NCBI GenBank assembly: GCA_947623805.1
Contig: CANQHZ010000021.1
Coordinates: 1-45,633, forward strand
Source: an uncultured Lachnospiraceae bacterium
GTDB taxonomy: Bacteria; Bacillota; Clostridia; Lachnospirales; Lachnospiraceae
Direction of reading: 5' to 3'
Length of the DNA: 45,633 nt
Shown here: positions 1-8,766 of the stretch, piece after piece
Numbering within the stretch: position 1 is the stretch's first letter
How the letters are laid out: each line of letters starts with the position of its first letter
Translations under genes and position numbers: made by a program
Notes under the pieces: model-generated
The model's database searches: none
What the model was told of the DNA's origin: nothing
The model's input: the letters and a program-made list of their open reading frames with translations, nothing else

Positions 1-22
1 ATAACTTATCCTTCTTGCTCAT
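1..22 (-). CDS. Start of an unidentified gene running off the left edge
   Basis: Only seven codons are present (MSKKDKL, then the edge), so the product cannot be identified. The start is well supported: ATG at 20-22 preceded by AAGGAG six bases upstream, and further upstream a consensus-like promoter overlapping a perfect inverted repeat. The arrangement, a single start just downstream of an operator-like palindrome, would fit a regulated or self-regulated gene, but that is inference. Confidence 0.6.
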
Positions 23-41
23 ATTATGCTCCTTTTTATAT

Positions 42-88
42 AGTATAGCTCATAAAAGCATAATGTGCAACTAAAAATAGTTGCACAT
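42..88 (-). promoter_or_regulatory. Promoter with palindromic operator for the left-edge gene
   Basis: Reading the minus strand, a -35 box TTGCAC (65-70) and a -10 box TATACT (42-47) are separated by exactly 17 bases. A perfect inverted repeat with 11-bp arms (ATGTGCAACTA / TAGTTGCACAT at 63-73 and 78-88, loop AAAA) covers the -35 box, which is where a repressor site would block RNA polymerase. No T-run follows the hairpin in either direction, so a terminator is less likely. The cognate regulator is unknown; a MarR- or TetR-type factor is plausible given arm length and spacing. Confidence 0.6.
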
Positions 89-133
89 CATCGTTATACC
101 ACATAATATATATTTTTTACTACACCATTACTA

Positions 134-178
134 CAATTTCCTACCGCTCATACGGCGTATTCTGGTACACATATAGTA
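134..178 (-). repeat. Degenerate second copy of the metA 3' end
   Basis: This stretch aligns with the last dozen codons of metA and its stop region (about 731-777) with roughly five mismatches and a small gap. Translated in the metA frame it gives [10 protein letters not shown] and a stop, against [10 protein letters not shown] and a stop in the intact gene. Similarity ends upstream after about 12 codons. Together with the true metA tail it brackets the hicA-hicB module as an imperfect direct repeat. It is either a duplication made when the module entered the metA 3' end, or the relic of a second metA copy. Confidence 0.65.
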
Positions 179-196
179 TTCAAGCATATACTACAT

Positions 197-406
197 CTAA
201 ATCGCCATAACCGAAAAAGATGGCTCGGGAATTTCTCTCCCTAACATATTTGCCGTCTCAATCCATTCTTGAATGATAACTTTCGCGTTTTTAACTGCTT
301 CATCAGGCGTCTTGCCATCTGCCATACAGCCTGGTAAATCTGGTACAGAAACAAGATAGGCATTGTCCTCTTCCGAAAAAGAAATAATCATTGAATAGTT
401 TGGCAT
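197..406 (-). CDS. hicB: HicB family antitoxin
   Basis: A 69-residue protein of the HicB antitoxin family, which folds as a partial RNase H and neutralises the HicA mRNA-cleaving toxin. The family core is visible: the I-I-S-F-S-E-E-D-N-A-Y-L-V-S-V-P-D-L-P-G-C stretch, then G-x-T-x-D-E-A-x-x-N-A and I-x-x-W. No extra C-terminal DNA-binding domain is present, so this is the short type; autoregulation would need the complex or another factor. An ATG five codons upstream (421) overlaps the hicA stop, but the start at 406 has GGAGG eight bases before it and is preferred. It lies directly downstream of hicA. Toxin-first order is usual for this family. Confidence 0.88.
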   Translation of the reverse strand: MPNYSMIISFSEEDNAYLVSVPDLPGCMADGKTPDEAVKNAKVIIQEWIETANMLGREIPEPSFSVMAI

Positions 407-420
407 ATTTGCTTCCTCCA

Positions 421-657
421 TTATAGCCCATATTTATTAAACATCAATCTAATCTGTTTAATTTCATAGCCTTTTGCCTTATTTCCATTGGGTTGAATAT
501 TTATAATTTCAGGAATGTCATCATTGTAATATATGAAATGATCTCCTTTTATTCTATATCCAAAACCCATTGACTCTAATAAATTCCTTAAATCTGAAAA
601 TTTGATATTATTATCGGATTTTCCACTCATTACAGCGTTATATACCTTTATATTCAT
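421..657 (-). CDS. hicA: HicA family mRNA-interferase toxin
   Basis: A 78-residue HicA-like toxin with a double-stranded-RNA-binding-like fold, expected to cleave mRNA and arrest growth unless bound by HicB. Family features seen: an N-terminal F-S-D-L-R-N-L-L-E-S-M-G-F helix, then K-G-D-H-F-I-Y, where the His is the expected catalytic residue (usually G-S-H), then a strand and the C-terminal helix ending in K-Y-G-L (family: A-G-L). It carries about 17 extra N-terminal residues relative to minimal HicA proteins. The start at 657 was chosen because GGGAG lies eight bases upstream; a GTG at 672 is in frame but has no ribosome binding site. It has its own promoter in the gap after metA. Confidence 0.82.
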   Translation of the reverse strand: MNIKVYNAVMSGKSDNNIKFSDLRNLLESMGFGYRIKGDHFIYYNDDIPEIINIQPNGNKAKGYEIKQIRLMFNKYGL

Positions 658-678
658 CTTATGCACTCCCACATTTAT

Positions 679-706
679 ATTATATCAAATTTTCCGACAC
701 ATTCAA
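679..706 (-). promoter_or_regulatory. Promoter of hicA-hicB
   Basis: On the minus strand TTGAAT (701-706) and a perfect TATAAT (679-684) are spaced by 16 bases, about 20 bases before the hicA start. The toxin-antitoxin pair therefore has an independent promoter and need not rely on transcription from metA. Confidence 0.65.
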
Positions 707-738
707 GGATTTTTATGAGATGGTAAAAGCGCAATTCC

Positions 739-1644
739 CTACCACTCATACGGCGTATTTTGGTACACGTAATAGTCAATCCAATTAGTATAAAGATTAT
801 TGCTATGCGACCTCCACTGCAGATGCGGTTTCTGCGTCGCGTCGTCGTTTGGATAATAGTTTCTCGGCATATGTATCGGAAGCCCCTTTGCCAAATCGCG
901 CTTATACTCCGCGTCAAGCGTGTATCTGTCATATTCGGGATGCCCGTTTACAAAAATCTTCTTTCCGTTTTCAGCGTATGCCAAAAATACTCCCGCCTCC
1001 TCGGACTCGGCAAGCACGGTAATCTCTGGACAATTATGTATATCTGCGGCAGGCGTTTCTGTGTGGCGGCTGTGCGGCGCTAAGAAGTAATCGTCAAAGC
1101 CGCGCACAAGGGGCACTTTCCTGTTCTGCACCTTATGATTGTACAAGCCGAAAAGCTTCTCTGGCAGCAGACGTTTCTGAATACCGTAATAATGGTAAAA
1201 ACCCGCCTGCGCCCCCCAGCAGATATGGAGTGTGGAAGTAACCTTCTCGTCAGCCCAGTCCATAATCGCGCAAAGCTCGTCCCAGTAATCGACCTCCTCA
1301 AAGGCAATATCCTCAACTGGCGCGCCCGTGATAATCATGCCGTCGAAACGCTTATATTTTATGTCATCAAATGTCGTGTAAAAGCGGTTCAAATGGTTGG
1401 CGGAAGTATTGAGCGACACATGGCTTTTAACCATTAAAAATGTCACGTCGACCTGCAGCGGCGTATTTGAAAGCGCGCGCAGAAGCTGCAGCTCCGTGTC
1501 CTGCTTTACGGGCATAAGATTGAGTATGCACACCTGCAGCGGGCGGATATCCTGATGTATCGCCCTGTTTTCGTCCATCACGAATATATTTTCATTTTCA
1601 AGAATTTCCTTTGCGGGCAGCGCATTTTGTACTTTTATAGGCAT
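739..1644 (-). CDS. metA: Homoserine O-acetyltransferase (MetA family)
   Basis: Cytosolic enzyme that acylates the hydroxyl of L-homoserine in the first committed step of methionine synthesis. The 301 residues match the MetA family length. The catalytic triad is visible: Cys142 in H-I-C-W-G-A-Q-A, His235 and Glu237 in N-G-H-P-E-Y-D-R. Residue 111 (in G-A-P-V-E-D) is Glu; in characterised members Glu at this position selects acetyl-CoA while Gly selects succinyl-CoA, so the acetyl donor is predicted despite the common 'succinyltransferase' label. The gene begins one base after the ligA stop (TGA-T-ATG) and is probably coupled to it. No SAM riboswitch is seen upstream of the operon. The 3' end is partly duplicated at 134-178. 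Confidence 0.95.
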   Translation of the reverse strand: MPIKVQNALPAKEILENENIFVMDENRAIHQDIRPLQVCILNLMPVKQDTELQLLRALSNTPLQVDVTFLMVKSHVSLNTSANHLNRFYTTFDDIKYKRFDGMIITGAPVEDIAFEEVDYWDELCAIMDWADEKVTSTLHICWGAQAGFYHYYGIQKRLLPEKLFGLYNHKVQNRKVPLVRGFDDYFLAPHSRHTETPAADIHNCPEITVLAESEEAGVFLAYAENGKKIFVNGHPEYDRYTLDAEYKRDLAKGLPIHMPRNYYPNDDATQKPHLQWRSHSNNLYTNWIDYYVYQNTPYEW

Positions 1645-1645
1645 A

Positions 1646-3622
1646 TCAGCTGTTCTCCTTTACATCTATTTCCAAATATTCCCTCATAAAGCTCTCCTCC
1701 GTGACAATCGGGATTCCAAGCTCCTTCGCCTTTTTGTTCTTTGAGGAATTTGACGCTATATCATTATTAATCAGGCAGACTGTCTTGGAAGTAACGCTGC
1801 CTGTGACCTTGCCTCCCCTGCTTTCGATTAAATCCTTCAGCTCATTTCTGCTGCCAAAGTGCACAAGGCTCCCAGTGACTACAAACGCCTTGCCTTCAAG
1901 CGTCTGCTCGCCGCTGCTTTCCTCCTTGACAATGTTTACCTCTTTCAAAAGCCTGTCAAGCCGCTCGTTGTTCTGCGGCACGGCAAAATAATCGACAAAC
2001 GCCTTGCCTATCACTTCCCCGATGCCGTCTATCTCGCTAAGCTCCTCGACATCAGCGTGCCTCATATTATCAAGCTCATAGTCGTAATGCCTGCATATAA
2101 CCTTTGCGTTTGCAAGTCCAATGTTGGCTATCCCAAGGCTGTAGATAAGCTTAGGCAGCGTCACGTCTTTTGCCGCGTTTATGCTCTCCATAAGGCGCTG
2201 GTACGATTTTTCGCCAAAGCCCTCCATTGCCACAATCTCATCATAATGCTTATCAAGATGAAAAATATCACTGTATTCGTGAATAAAGCCCTTTGCTATA
2301 AATTTTTCAAGCGTTGCTTCGGATAAGCCGTCTATATTGAGCGCATCGCGGCTTACAAAAAGGGTAAACGACTTTATTTTTTTTGCCTCGCAATTCGGAT
2401 TTACGCAATATAACGACTGCACGTCATTTACTGCCTTTACCTGCGTTTCGCCACCGCATACGGGACAGATTTTTGGTATTTCTACATTATCGCTTTTCGT
2501 CAGGTTCTCCGCAATCTGCGGAATTATCATATTCGCCTTATATACCGTAATCCTGTCGCCAATTCCAAGCTTTAACCCGCGCAGAATGCTGATGTTGTGG
2601 ACAGACGCGCGGCTTACCGTAGTGCCTTCAAGCTCGACGGGTTCAAATACCGCGACTGGATTGATAAGCCCCGTGCGGCTCGGGCTCCACTCTATCTCAC
2701 GGAGCGTCGTTTCCTGTATCTCGTCAGCCCATTTAAACGCAATCGAATCCCGCGGGAATTTTGCCGTGCGCCCCAATGAACGCCCATATTCTATGTCATC
2801 ATAAATAAGCACCAGACCGTCAGAGGGCACGTCATAGGTCTTGATTTTTTCCTCATACTGAGCTACGGCGTCAACGATATTTTCAGGGTTAACCCTTACA
2901 TATTCTACCACGTCAAAGCCCTGCTGTTTTAAAAATTCAAACTGCTTTTCCCTTGAATTTTGGAAATCCACGCCCTCGGCGCGCACAAGCGAAAAGGCGT
3001 AAAACTGTACGTTTCTCTCTGCCGTTATCTGGTTATTCAGCTGGCGCACCGAGCCTGAACAGAGGTTTCGCGGATTTTTGTATTTTGCCTCGATATCCTC
3101 AATACGGCTGTTTATTTCCTCAAAATCCCTGTAAGTAATAACAGCCTCCCCGCGCAGGATAAGCTCGCCTTTATGCTTAATGCGCAGCGGAATGTTTTTA
3201 AATACCTTTGCATTGTTTGTGATAACCTCGCCTACCTCGCCGTTTCCGCGCGTGACTGCCTTTTGCAGCTCACCATTCTGATAGGTAAGCACTATAGTCA
3301 GTCCGTCAAGTTTCCAGCTAAGAAGTCCTTCCCTGCCATTCAGCCACTCCACAAGCGCCTCCCTGTCCTTTGTCTTGTCAAGCGACAGCATCGGAGCCTC
3401 GTGTGCCTCCTTGGGCAAATCGTCAACTGCCTCGTAGCCTACGCTAATAGTCGGGCTGCCCGTGAGTACCATTCCCGTTTCTTTTTCAAGTGCGGCAAGC
3501 TCGTCATAAAGCGCATCATACTCAAAGTTGCTCATTAATTCCCTATCTTCCGAATAATACGCCCTTGATGCCGCGCTAAGTTTCTCAACAAGCTCCCTCA
3601 TTCTATGTAAATTTGAATCCAT
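1646..3622 (-). CDS. ligA: NAD+-dependent DNA ligase
   Basis: Joins nicks in duplex DNA during replication and repair, using NAD+ as adenylate donor. At 658 residues it has the family length. Order of parts: N-terminal Ia region with Y-Y..D and D-x-x-Y-D (about 20-45), adenylation domain with catalytic Lys104 in [15 protein letters not shown] fold, a four-Cys zinc finger (C-P-V-C...C-V-N-P-N-C near 410-435), helix-hairpin-helix repeats, and a C-terminal BRCT domain (about 580-655). The S-W-K-L-D-G-L-T-I motif is a little divergent from the usual K-I-D-G-x-A-I. It sits between rluF and metA with short gaps and is probably one operon with them. Start supported by GGGAG ten bases upstream. Confidence 0.96.
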   Translation of the reverse strand: MDSNLHRMRELVEKLSAASRAYYSEDRELMSNFEYDALYDELAALEKETGMVLTGSPTISVGYEAVDDLPKEAHEAPMLSLDKTKDREALVEWLNGREGLLSWKLDGLTIVLTYQNGELQKAVTRGNGEVGEVITNNAKVFKNIPLRIKHKGELILRGEAVITYRDFEEINSRIEDIEAKYKNPRNLCSGSVRQLNNQITAERNVQFYAFSLVRAEGVDFQNSREKQFEFLKQQGFDVVEYVRVNPENIVDAVAQYEEKIKTYDVPSDGLVLIYDDIEYGRSLGRTAKFPRDSIAFKWADEIQETTLREIEWSPSRTGLINPVAVFEPVELEGTTVSRASVHNISILRGLKLGIGDRITVYKANMIIPQIAENLTKSDNVEIPKICPVCGGETQVKAVNDVQSLYCVNPNCEAKKIKSFTLFVSRDALNIDGLSEATLEKFIAKGFIHEYSDIFHLDKHYDEIVAMEGFGEKSYQRLMESINAAKDVTLPKLIYSLGIANIGLANAKVICRHYDYELDNMRHADVEELSEIDGIGEVIGKAFVDYFAVPQNNERLDRLLKEVNIVKEESSGEQTLEGKAFVVTGSLVHFGSRNELKDLIESRGGKVTGSVTSKTVCLINNDIASNSSKNKKAKELGIPIVTEESFMREYLEIDVKENS

Positions 3623-3663
3623 ACGTTTAACTCTCCCATCGCTTTTAATTGACAGCCGATATG

Positions 3664-4380
3664 CTATTCGTTTCGACTAATGCCACACTGTCTATAGAGC
3701 GTATCCAGCTCATCACCTGTTATCTCCCTGTATTCGCCGCTTTTTAAATCCCCAAGCTCTATGTTCATCACACGCACTCTGACAAGCGATTTGATATTGT
3801 ATCCAAAGCATTGGCACATCCGTCTTATCTGCCTGTTAAGCCCTTGCGTCAGCACTATGCGAAAAGCACATTTTCCAAGTTTCTGCGCCTCACACTCACG
3901 TGTCGTACAATCAAGTTCGGCAAGATATATGCCCTTTTTTATGCCGTCAATAAAGCTGTCGGTAACTGTCCTGTCTACCTTTACAATGTATTCCTTTTCA
4001 TGACGGTTTGCCCCTTTCATCATCTGCTGTATAAGCTCGCCGTCATTCGTCATTATCATAAGTCCCTCCGAATCCTTATCAAGCCTCCCCGCGTAAGTAA
4101 GACGAATGGGGTAATTGATTGCATCCGTGATTGTCTTTTCAGCGTATCTGTCTTTCTCCGTACAGGTAACTCCAATCGGCTTATTATAGGCGAGCACTAC
4201 TTTTGCCTCTACAGGACTTATGCGCTTTTTGTCTATTTCGATGATATCATCTTCGCCGACTTTCATTCCGCTTTGCGCGGGTAAGCCGTTAAACGTAACT
4301 CGCCCCTCCGCTATGAGCCTGTCCGCCTCTCTGCGTGAACATATCCCGCAATCTGCTATATATTTATTTAACCTCGTCAT
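3664..4380 (-). CDS. rluF: 23S rRNA pseudouridine synthase, RluF type
   Basis: Converts a uridine to pseudouridine in 23S rRNA. An N-terminal S4 RNA-binding domain (about 1-60, R-L-N-K-Y-I-A and C-S-R-R-E-A-D) precedes the RsuA/RluB-type catalytic domain, with the catalytic Asp in G-R-L-D-K-D-S-E-G-L and the later G-L-N-R-Q-I-R-R-M motif. The 238-residue length and the D-K-D-S sequence favour RluF (U2604 or U2605 class) over RluB, which is not separable with certainty here. ligA follows 41 bases downstream and the unknown gene at 4406 precedes it by 25 bases. Confidence 0.88.
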   Translation of the reverse strand: MTRLNKYIADCGICSRREADRLIAEGRVTFNGLPAQSGMKVGEDDIIEIDKKRISPVEAKVVLAYNKPIGVTCTEKDRYAEKTITDAINYPIRLTYAGRLDKDSEGLMIMTNDGELIQQMMKGANRHEKEYIVKVDRTVTDSFIDGIKKGIYLAELDCTTRECEAQKLGKCAFRIVLTQGLNRQIRRMCQCFGYNIKSLVRVRVMNIELGDLKSGEYREITGDELDTLYRQCGISRNE

Positions 4381-4405
4381 TTTTATTTTTATCCTTGTAT
4401 GTTCG

Positions 4406-4837
4406 CTACAAAAATTTTTTCAAAAATCCTATGCTTTTTTCCTCAAAGTCCATAAGCTCACGCGCAATCTCCATAGATGCCGCGCCTGAATTGTCATGAT
4501 GATTGATTGACTTCCACATACGCGTAATATTCCTGTGGCTGCCGTCAATCATAAGCTCTGCGATTTTGCCGCTGCTGCAATCGGCAAGCGTATTTATGTG
4601 GATACTTCCCGAAAGCAGCATATCGTCTACCGCACTCCTATAATAGCTGTCTGCATTATCATTTTGAAGTTTGTCCGTCGCTTTATTCTGTATCACGGAA
4701 TAAGCAAGCCGCTCTCTTGAAAGTTCCCTCGAAAGCTTATCGTTACACACTTTTCCCGCCATAGTGTCTATCGCTTTTATGGCTCTTTGCGTGTCCCTTT
4801 GAACTTCTCTCAAAATCGCCAAATCATCTTTTTTCAT
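4406..4837 (-). CDS. Unknown helical protein
   Basis: I do not recognise this 143-residue protein. It is predicted almost wholly alpha-helical, soluble and charged, with no signal peptide or membrane segment. Motifs visible are an N-terminal Q-R-D-T-Q-R-A-I-K-A-I-D and a C-terminal M-W-K-S-I-N-H-H...E-I-A-R-E-L-M-D-F-E-E. The pattern of long amphipathic helices recalls ferritin-like four-helix bundles, but the paired E-x-x-H metal ligands are not clear. It has a good AAGGGG ribosome binding site and is the first gene of the run leading to rluF, ligA and metA. A TATAAT box lies 35-40 bases upstream of the start region with no good -35 box. Confidence 0.7.
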   Translation of the reverse strand: MKKDDLAILREVQRDTQRAIKAIDTMAGKVCNDKLSRELSRERLAYSVIQNKATDKLQNDNADSYYRSAVDDMLLSGSIHINTLADCSSGKIAELMIDGSHRNITRMWKSINHHDNSGAASMEIARELMDFEEKSIGFLKKFL

Positions 4838-4921
4838 AGCTGCCCCTTTTTTGTAGCGAGTATTATATTCTCATCAAAAATATAGACAGCTATAGTATAT
4901 GCGTTTGACGCTTTCTTATGC

Positions 4922-4956
4922 AAAAACCCATGTCTACGCAATGTCCACATGGGTTT
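4922..4956 (-). terminator. Terminator after the SH3-domain gene
   Basis: A perfect 10-bp stem (AAACCCATGT at 4924-4933 with ACATGGGTTT at 4947-4956) followed on the minus strand by T residues, 11 bases after the stop of the gene at 4967. Confidence 0.8.
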
Positions 4957-4966
4957 AGCAATTCAA

Positions 4967-6415
4967 TTATTCAAAATATTCAGCCTTTACATAACCGTTT
5001 TTGCCATTATAATCAATTCTGTACCATTCACCAAGGTCTTCAAGTAGGTCATATGTCTTGCCCGCCTCGACCAGTCCGAGCTTGTCAGAAGTCTGACTTG
5101 CCGCACTCCTGACATTTACATTGGTTTTCGCCTTTACCTGCTTAATAACTGTACCTGTACCGCCCGCAGGTTCTGCAGTGTCCGCGTCATTTCCCTCTGT
5201 GTCTTCTACGGTTTGTGTAGAAACGACTTCAAGGTAATCACTCTTTATGTACGCCTCTTTGCCTTCAAAGATAACCTTGCTCCAGCCGTTTACACGCTGC
5301 TCCGTGCGCGTAAGCTCTGTCCCTTCCGTGGCGCGGCCTATCTTATCCGCCTCCTCGCTATCCGAAGAACGTACATTTACAGTATCAGTAGTCTTTACAA
5401 TCTCGTTTACCGTCTTGTTTTCCGTTATCTCCTCAGACTGTGGCTCGCTTGACTGTGATTCCTGCTCCGAGGTATTTTCCGAGCTTTCCTCCGTCTGCGC
5501 CTCTGTACTCTGCTCACTACCATGTTCTTCAAGCTGAGCGAGCGCTACTCCGACAGAACTCGTCACCTGTGCAGGGAGCTCGTCCATATATGCCTTTAAC
5601 TCCTCATCAGACGCGAGCAGTTCTTTGTAATCCACATCAATCCTTTTGTACAAGTCAACTACATCATCCTGAACTGTCACAAGGTCAAACACTGCCTTGA
5701 CATTCTCATCCATATCACCGTCAATCACAAGGCTGCCGTCATCCTTTGTGTACACATAGAATGCATTAAGCCCTGGAGCTTTAGTTTCCACACCGTTAAA
5801 CTTAATCAAAAACGTCACGTATACAAAGTAGCTGTCTTCATTGACACTCTTTTTAGAATAGCATACCAAATCATCATATGATTCAATAAATTCACTTTTC
5901 TTTTCATATATAATGCGCTGTGTGTCGCTTACTCCGTCACACAATGCCGCTACCGTATCCATCTCACCATCGGCAAGTGCTCTGAAAAATCTGCTCATTA
6001 GCTCATTTATTTCAGGATAGGAGTTTGTCGCAAGCGGTTCAGTAGGGAGCTCGACAGTCTCCTGCTCATTCGCCTCCCCAGTGCCGTTAGACACTTCCGT
6101 GGCATCGGAATTTTTTCTTGATGCCATTATAGAAATCACTACAGCTAAAACAATGATGCATGCAACAATTGGTAGTATAACCTTGAGCGCAGAAAAGCCT
6201 AAAATTTTGAAGTCCTTTGCCTCGAGTTCCTTTACTGCCGTCTTTCCTGCCTTTTTTGCGTCTTCAAGCTTATCACTGACAACTCCGACAATATCTTTTC
6301 CTTTATTACTGCTTTGATTGGATGCGGTTTTGCTGCTTAAATTCGATGTACTTGTGCTTTGAGGTTTTTTATTATTTGTCTTGTTTTTGGAACTGTTATT
6401 TTTTTTCTTACTCAT
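4967..6415 (-). CDS. Membrane-anchored protein with two bacterial SH3 domains
   Basis: A 482-residue surface protein. N-terminal Lys/Asn/Ser-rich cytoplasmic tail (1-75), one membrane helix (about 76-110, V-I-L-P-I-V-A-C-I-I-V-L-A-V-V), an extracellular folded domain (about 130-300) resembling an NTF2-like or Cthe-type fold, a Ser/Glu/Gln-rich linker (about 300-345), then two SH3b repeats with V-N-V-R-S-S/A-(S/D) signatures (about 350-405 and 430-482). SH3b domains usually bind peptidoglycan, so a wall-associated role is likely; the exact function is unknown. The start has AGGATT before it, and a small perfect palindrome (6429-6442) lies between it and the tRNA gene, so it may be partly co-transcribed with the tRNA. 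Confidence 0.88.
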   Translation of the reverse strand: MSKKKNNSSKNKTNNKKPQSTSTSNLSSKTASNQSSNKGKDIVGVVSDKLEDAKKAGKTAVKELEAKDFKILGFSALKVILPIVACIIVLAVVISIMASRKNSDATEVSNGTGEANEQETVELPTEPLATNSYPEINELMSRFFRALADGEMDTVAALCDGVSDTQRIIYEKKSEFIESYDDLVCYSKKSVNEDSYFVYVTFLIKFNGVETKAPGLNAFYVYTKDDGSLVIDGDMDENVKAVFDLVTVQDDVVDLYKRIDVDYKELLASDEELKAYMDELPAQVTSSVGVALAQLEEHGSEQSTEAQTEESSENTSEQESQSSEPQSEEITENKTVNEIVKTTDTVNVRSSDSEEADKIGRATEGTELTRTEQRVNGWSKVIFEGKEAYIKSDYLEVVSTQTVEDTEGNDADTAEPAGGTGTVIKQVKAKTNVNVRSAASQTSDKLGLVEAGKTYDLLEDLGEWYRIDYNGKNGYVKAEYFE

Positions 6416-6472
6416 TTTAATCCTCCATGCCGCTTTAGCGGCTCAAATAAATGTAAAAATGCGCATAATGAA

Positions 6473-6544
6473 TGCACCCGACAGGAATCGAACCTGCATT
6501 AAAGGCGTCGGAGGCCTCCGTTCTATCCATTAGACTACGGGTGC
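6473..6544 (-). tRNA. tRNA-Arg, anticodon CCG
   Basis: The cloverleaf is complete on the minus strand: acceptor GCACCCG/CGGGTGC, D arm, anticodon stem GAGGC/GCCTT around the loop CTCCGAC (anticodon CCG, reading CGG), and T arm GCAGG-TTCGATT-CCTGT. The discriminator base is A and the CCA end is not encoded. CGG is a rare arginine codon in such genomes, so this is a minor isoacceptor. Confidence 0.95.
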
Positions 6545-6602
6545 AAAAAACGTAAGGTCTGCATTTTTCGTATATTGAATCGCAGATAAGCGACATAGGC
6601 GT

Positions 6603-6655
6603 AAATGTGATATATTACAAAATTGTTACATCATGTTTGTAATATTATCACATTT
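6603..6655. repeat. AT-rich inverted repeat between leuA and the tRNA
   Basis: Arms at 6603-6620 and 6637-6655 are complementary over 18-19 bases with a single bulge, enclosing a 16-base loop. It lies after the leuA stop and before the tRNA-Arg gene. It could end leuA transcription, though the stem is AT-rich and has only a short T stretch, or act as a binding site near the tRNA promoter. Confidence 0.5.
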
Positions 6656-6755
6656 AACCTAATTTGTCCATAGCTTAAAGAATTTTATTCTATACCTTTA
6701 TTTTCTAGGAATTTTTGTGAATTGCTTTACTTCATCGTCGTAATTGTGTCAAAAA

Positions 6756-8744
6756 CTAGCCTTCATTGCGATACTGAACGGGCGTCATTCCAAGCTTTTT
6801 CTTAAAGGTACGGTTAAAATGCTCGACATTGGGATATCCGACCGCGACGGCTATGTTTTCGACAGTCATACTACCGTTTCTCAAAAGCGTCTTTGCCTTT
6901 TTTAATCTGATATTTGTCAAAATCTCATTGAATGTCTTACCTGACTTTTCATGTATATACTTGCTCACATACGGCTCTGACAGATGAAAATGCTCTGCCA
7001 GTTCACTGAGAGTAACCTCCTGGTATCTGGACTGCATATAATTCATAATGTCCATCAAACGCTCATCATTGCACGCCTCGCTGCTTTGGAGCTCAGGAAG
7101 CTTGTTGACACTGACACATAATGCGTGTATTGATGCCTTGATTATATCATCGTCAAAACCTACGCCCCAGTATTTTTTACCATTGCAGGTCACGCTCACA
7201 TACGCAATCGCTTTTGAGGATGAGCCTTTCGTAAGCGCATGCTCCTCATAATCCGAAAGCTGATAACTTATGCCGAAATATTGCTTTATTGTATTGCTTA
7301 CAGCGTCAAGGCGTCCGTTACCGTTTGCGTCAACTATGGTCTTTTTATCGCCACATGTTATAGTCGCCTCTGCCATTATGCCGTCCACCTGTTTGAAATG
7401 ACACTCGTTTATCTGGAAATGCGGCAAAATGTCCACATAATTTTCGCAGAATATATCATAAACCCACTTGGGCGAAAGCTCCTTATGCTCTTGGTCTGAC
7501 ACACTTTTTACCAAATAGCCCACCTCCTCGCGCATAGCATCCGGAAGTGAAATACCAAAATTCTGCTTTAATATGTAATTTACACCGCCTTTTCCTGACT
7601 GGCTGTTTATACGTATGACATCAGCGTCATAATTTCTTCCGACATCCTTAGGGTCTATGGGCAGATACGGCACTGTCCATTTATTACTCTTTCGTTCCTC
7701 ACGCCATTGCATACCCTTTGCGATGGCATCCTGATGAGAGCCTGAAAATGCCGTGAAAACAAGCGCTCCTGCATACGGCTGCCTGTCATGCACTGTCATT
7801 CTGGTAAGCCTTTCATACTTTTGACGAATTTCAGGCATATTTGAAAAGTCAAGCTGCGGGTCTACACCGTATGAAAACATATTCATTGCCACTGTAATGA
7901 GATCAACATTTCCCGTGCGTTCTCCGTTGCCAAACAATGTACCCTCAACGCGGTCTGCGCCAGCAAGCACGCCAAGCTCCGTATCGCTTACGCCGCAGCC
8001 TCTGTCATTGTGCGGATGTATGCTCAACACTACATTTTCCCTATATTTCAAATTTTTGCTCAAATATTCTATCTGAGATGCAAAGACATGAGGCATAGCG
8101 GTCTCCACTGTGGCGGGAATATTTATAATGGCTTTCCGCTCACTGCTCGGCTGCCATACATCCAACACGGCATTGCACACTTCAAGCGCGTACTCCACCT
8201 CAGTACCATGAAAACTCTCAGGGCTGTACTCAAATGAGAAATTGCCTTCCATCTCGTCAGCAAGATTTTTCAACAGTACGGCACCATCTACCGCAAGTTT
8301 CTTTATAGCCTCCTTGTCTTTCTTGAATACCTGCTCTCTCTGTGCTACTGATGTTGAATTATACAGATGAATGACTGCTCTTGGCGCTCCTTTTATTGCC
8401 TCAAAGGTTTTTCTTATAATATGCTCCCTCGCCTGCGTAAGCACCTGCACTGTAACATCATCAGGTATCATATTGCGCTCGATAAGCGCACGCATAAATT
8501 CGTACTCCGTATCAGACGCGGCGGGAAATCCCACCTCAATTTCCTTAAATCCTATATCTACAAGCATCCGGAAAAATTCCAGTTTCTCATCAAGGCTCAT
8601 CGGCTCGATAAGCGCCTGATTGCCATCACGCAAGTCTACAGAACACCATATCGGCGGTCTGTCTATTGCATCTTTTTTCACCCAATCATATGTCATTTCC
8701 GGCGGCATAAAGTATGCTTTTTGATATTTGTCTGCATTCTTCAT
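6756..8744 (-). CDS. leuA: 2-isopropylmalate synthase fused to an AraC-type DNA-binding domain
   Basis: Residues 1 to about 555 form a complete LeuA of the fungal/type-2 class, which condenses acetyl-CoA with 2-oxoisovalerate in the first step of leucine synthesis: R-D-G-N-Q at 39-43, metal-binding H-P-H-N-D-R-G (His243, His245), G-N-G-E-R-T-G-N, and the C-terminal regulatory domain (about 420-550) that binds leucine in this family. Residues 559-662 (genomic 6759-7070) are a full AraC/XylS helix-turn-helix pair, with [17 protein letters not shown] in the first motif and [15 protein letters not shown] in the second. Reading frame and codon style are continuous across the join. Ordinary LeuA of this class is about 100 residues shorter. 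A dual role as enzyme and leucine-sensing regulator is inference. Confidence 0.93.
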   Translation of the reverse strand: MKNADKYQKAYFMPPEMTYDWVKKDAIDRPPIWCSVDLRDGNQALIEPMSLDEKLEFFRMLVDIGFKEIEVGFPAASDTEYEFMRALIERNMIPDDVTVQVLTQAREHIIRKTFEAIKGAPRAVIHLYNSTSVAQREQVFKKDKEAIKKLAVDGAVLLKNLADEMEGNFSFEYSPESFHGTEVEYALEVCNAVLDVWQPSSERKAIINIPATVETAMPHVFASQIEYLSKNLKYRENVVLSIHPHNDRGCGVSDTELGVLAGADRVEGTLFGNGERTGNVDLITVAMNMFSYGVDPQLDFSNMPEIRQKYERLTRMTVHDRQPYAGALVFTAFSGSHQDAIAKGMQWREERKSNKWTVPYLPIDPKDVGRNYDADVIRINSQSGKGGVNYILKQNFGISLPDAMREEVGYLVKSVSDQEHKELSPKWVYDIFCENYVDILPHFQINECHFKQVDGIMAEATITCGDKKTIVDANGNGRLDAVSNTIKQYFGISYQLSDYEEHALTKGSSSKAIAYVSVTCNGKKYWGVGFDDDIIKASIHALCVSVNKLPELQSSEACNDERLMDIMNYMQSRYQEVTLSELAEHFHLSEPYVSKYIHEKSGKTFNEILTNIRLKKAKTLLRNGSMTVENIAVAVGYPNVEHFNRTFKKKLGMTPVQYRNEG

Positions 8745-8766
8745 TTTTCTTCATTCCCTCATTTCT

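Noticed and set aside
4051-4837. SAM or lysine riboswitch ahead of metA or lysA operons
   Set aside because: Leader regions are short, and no conserved riboswitch core could be found.
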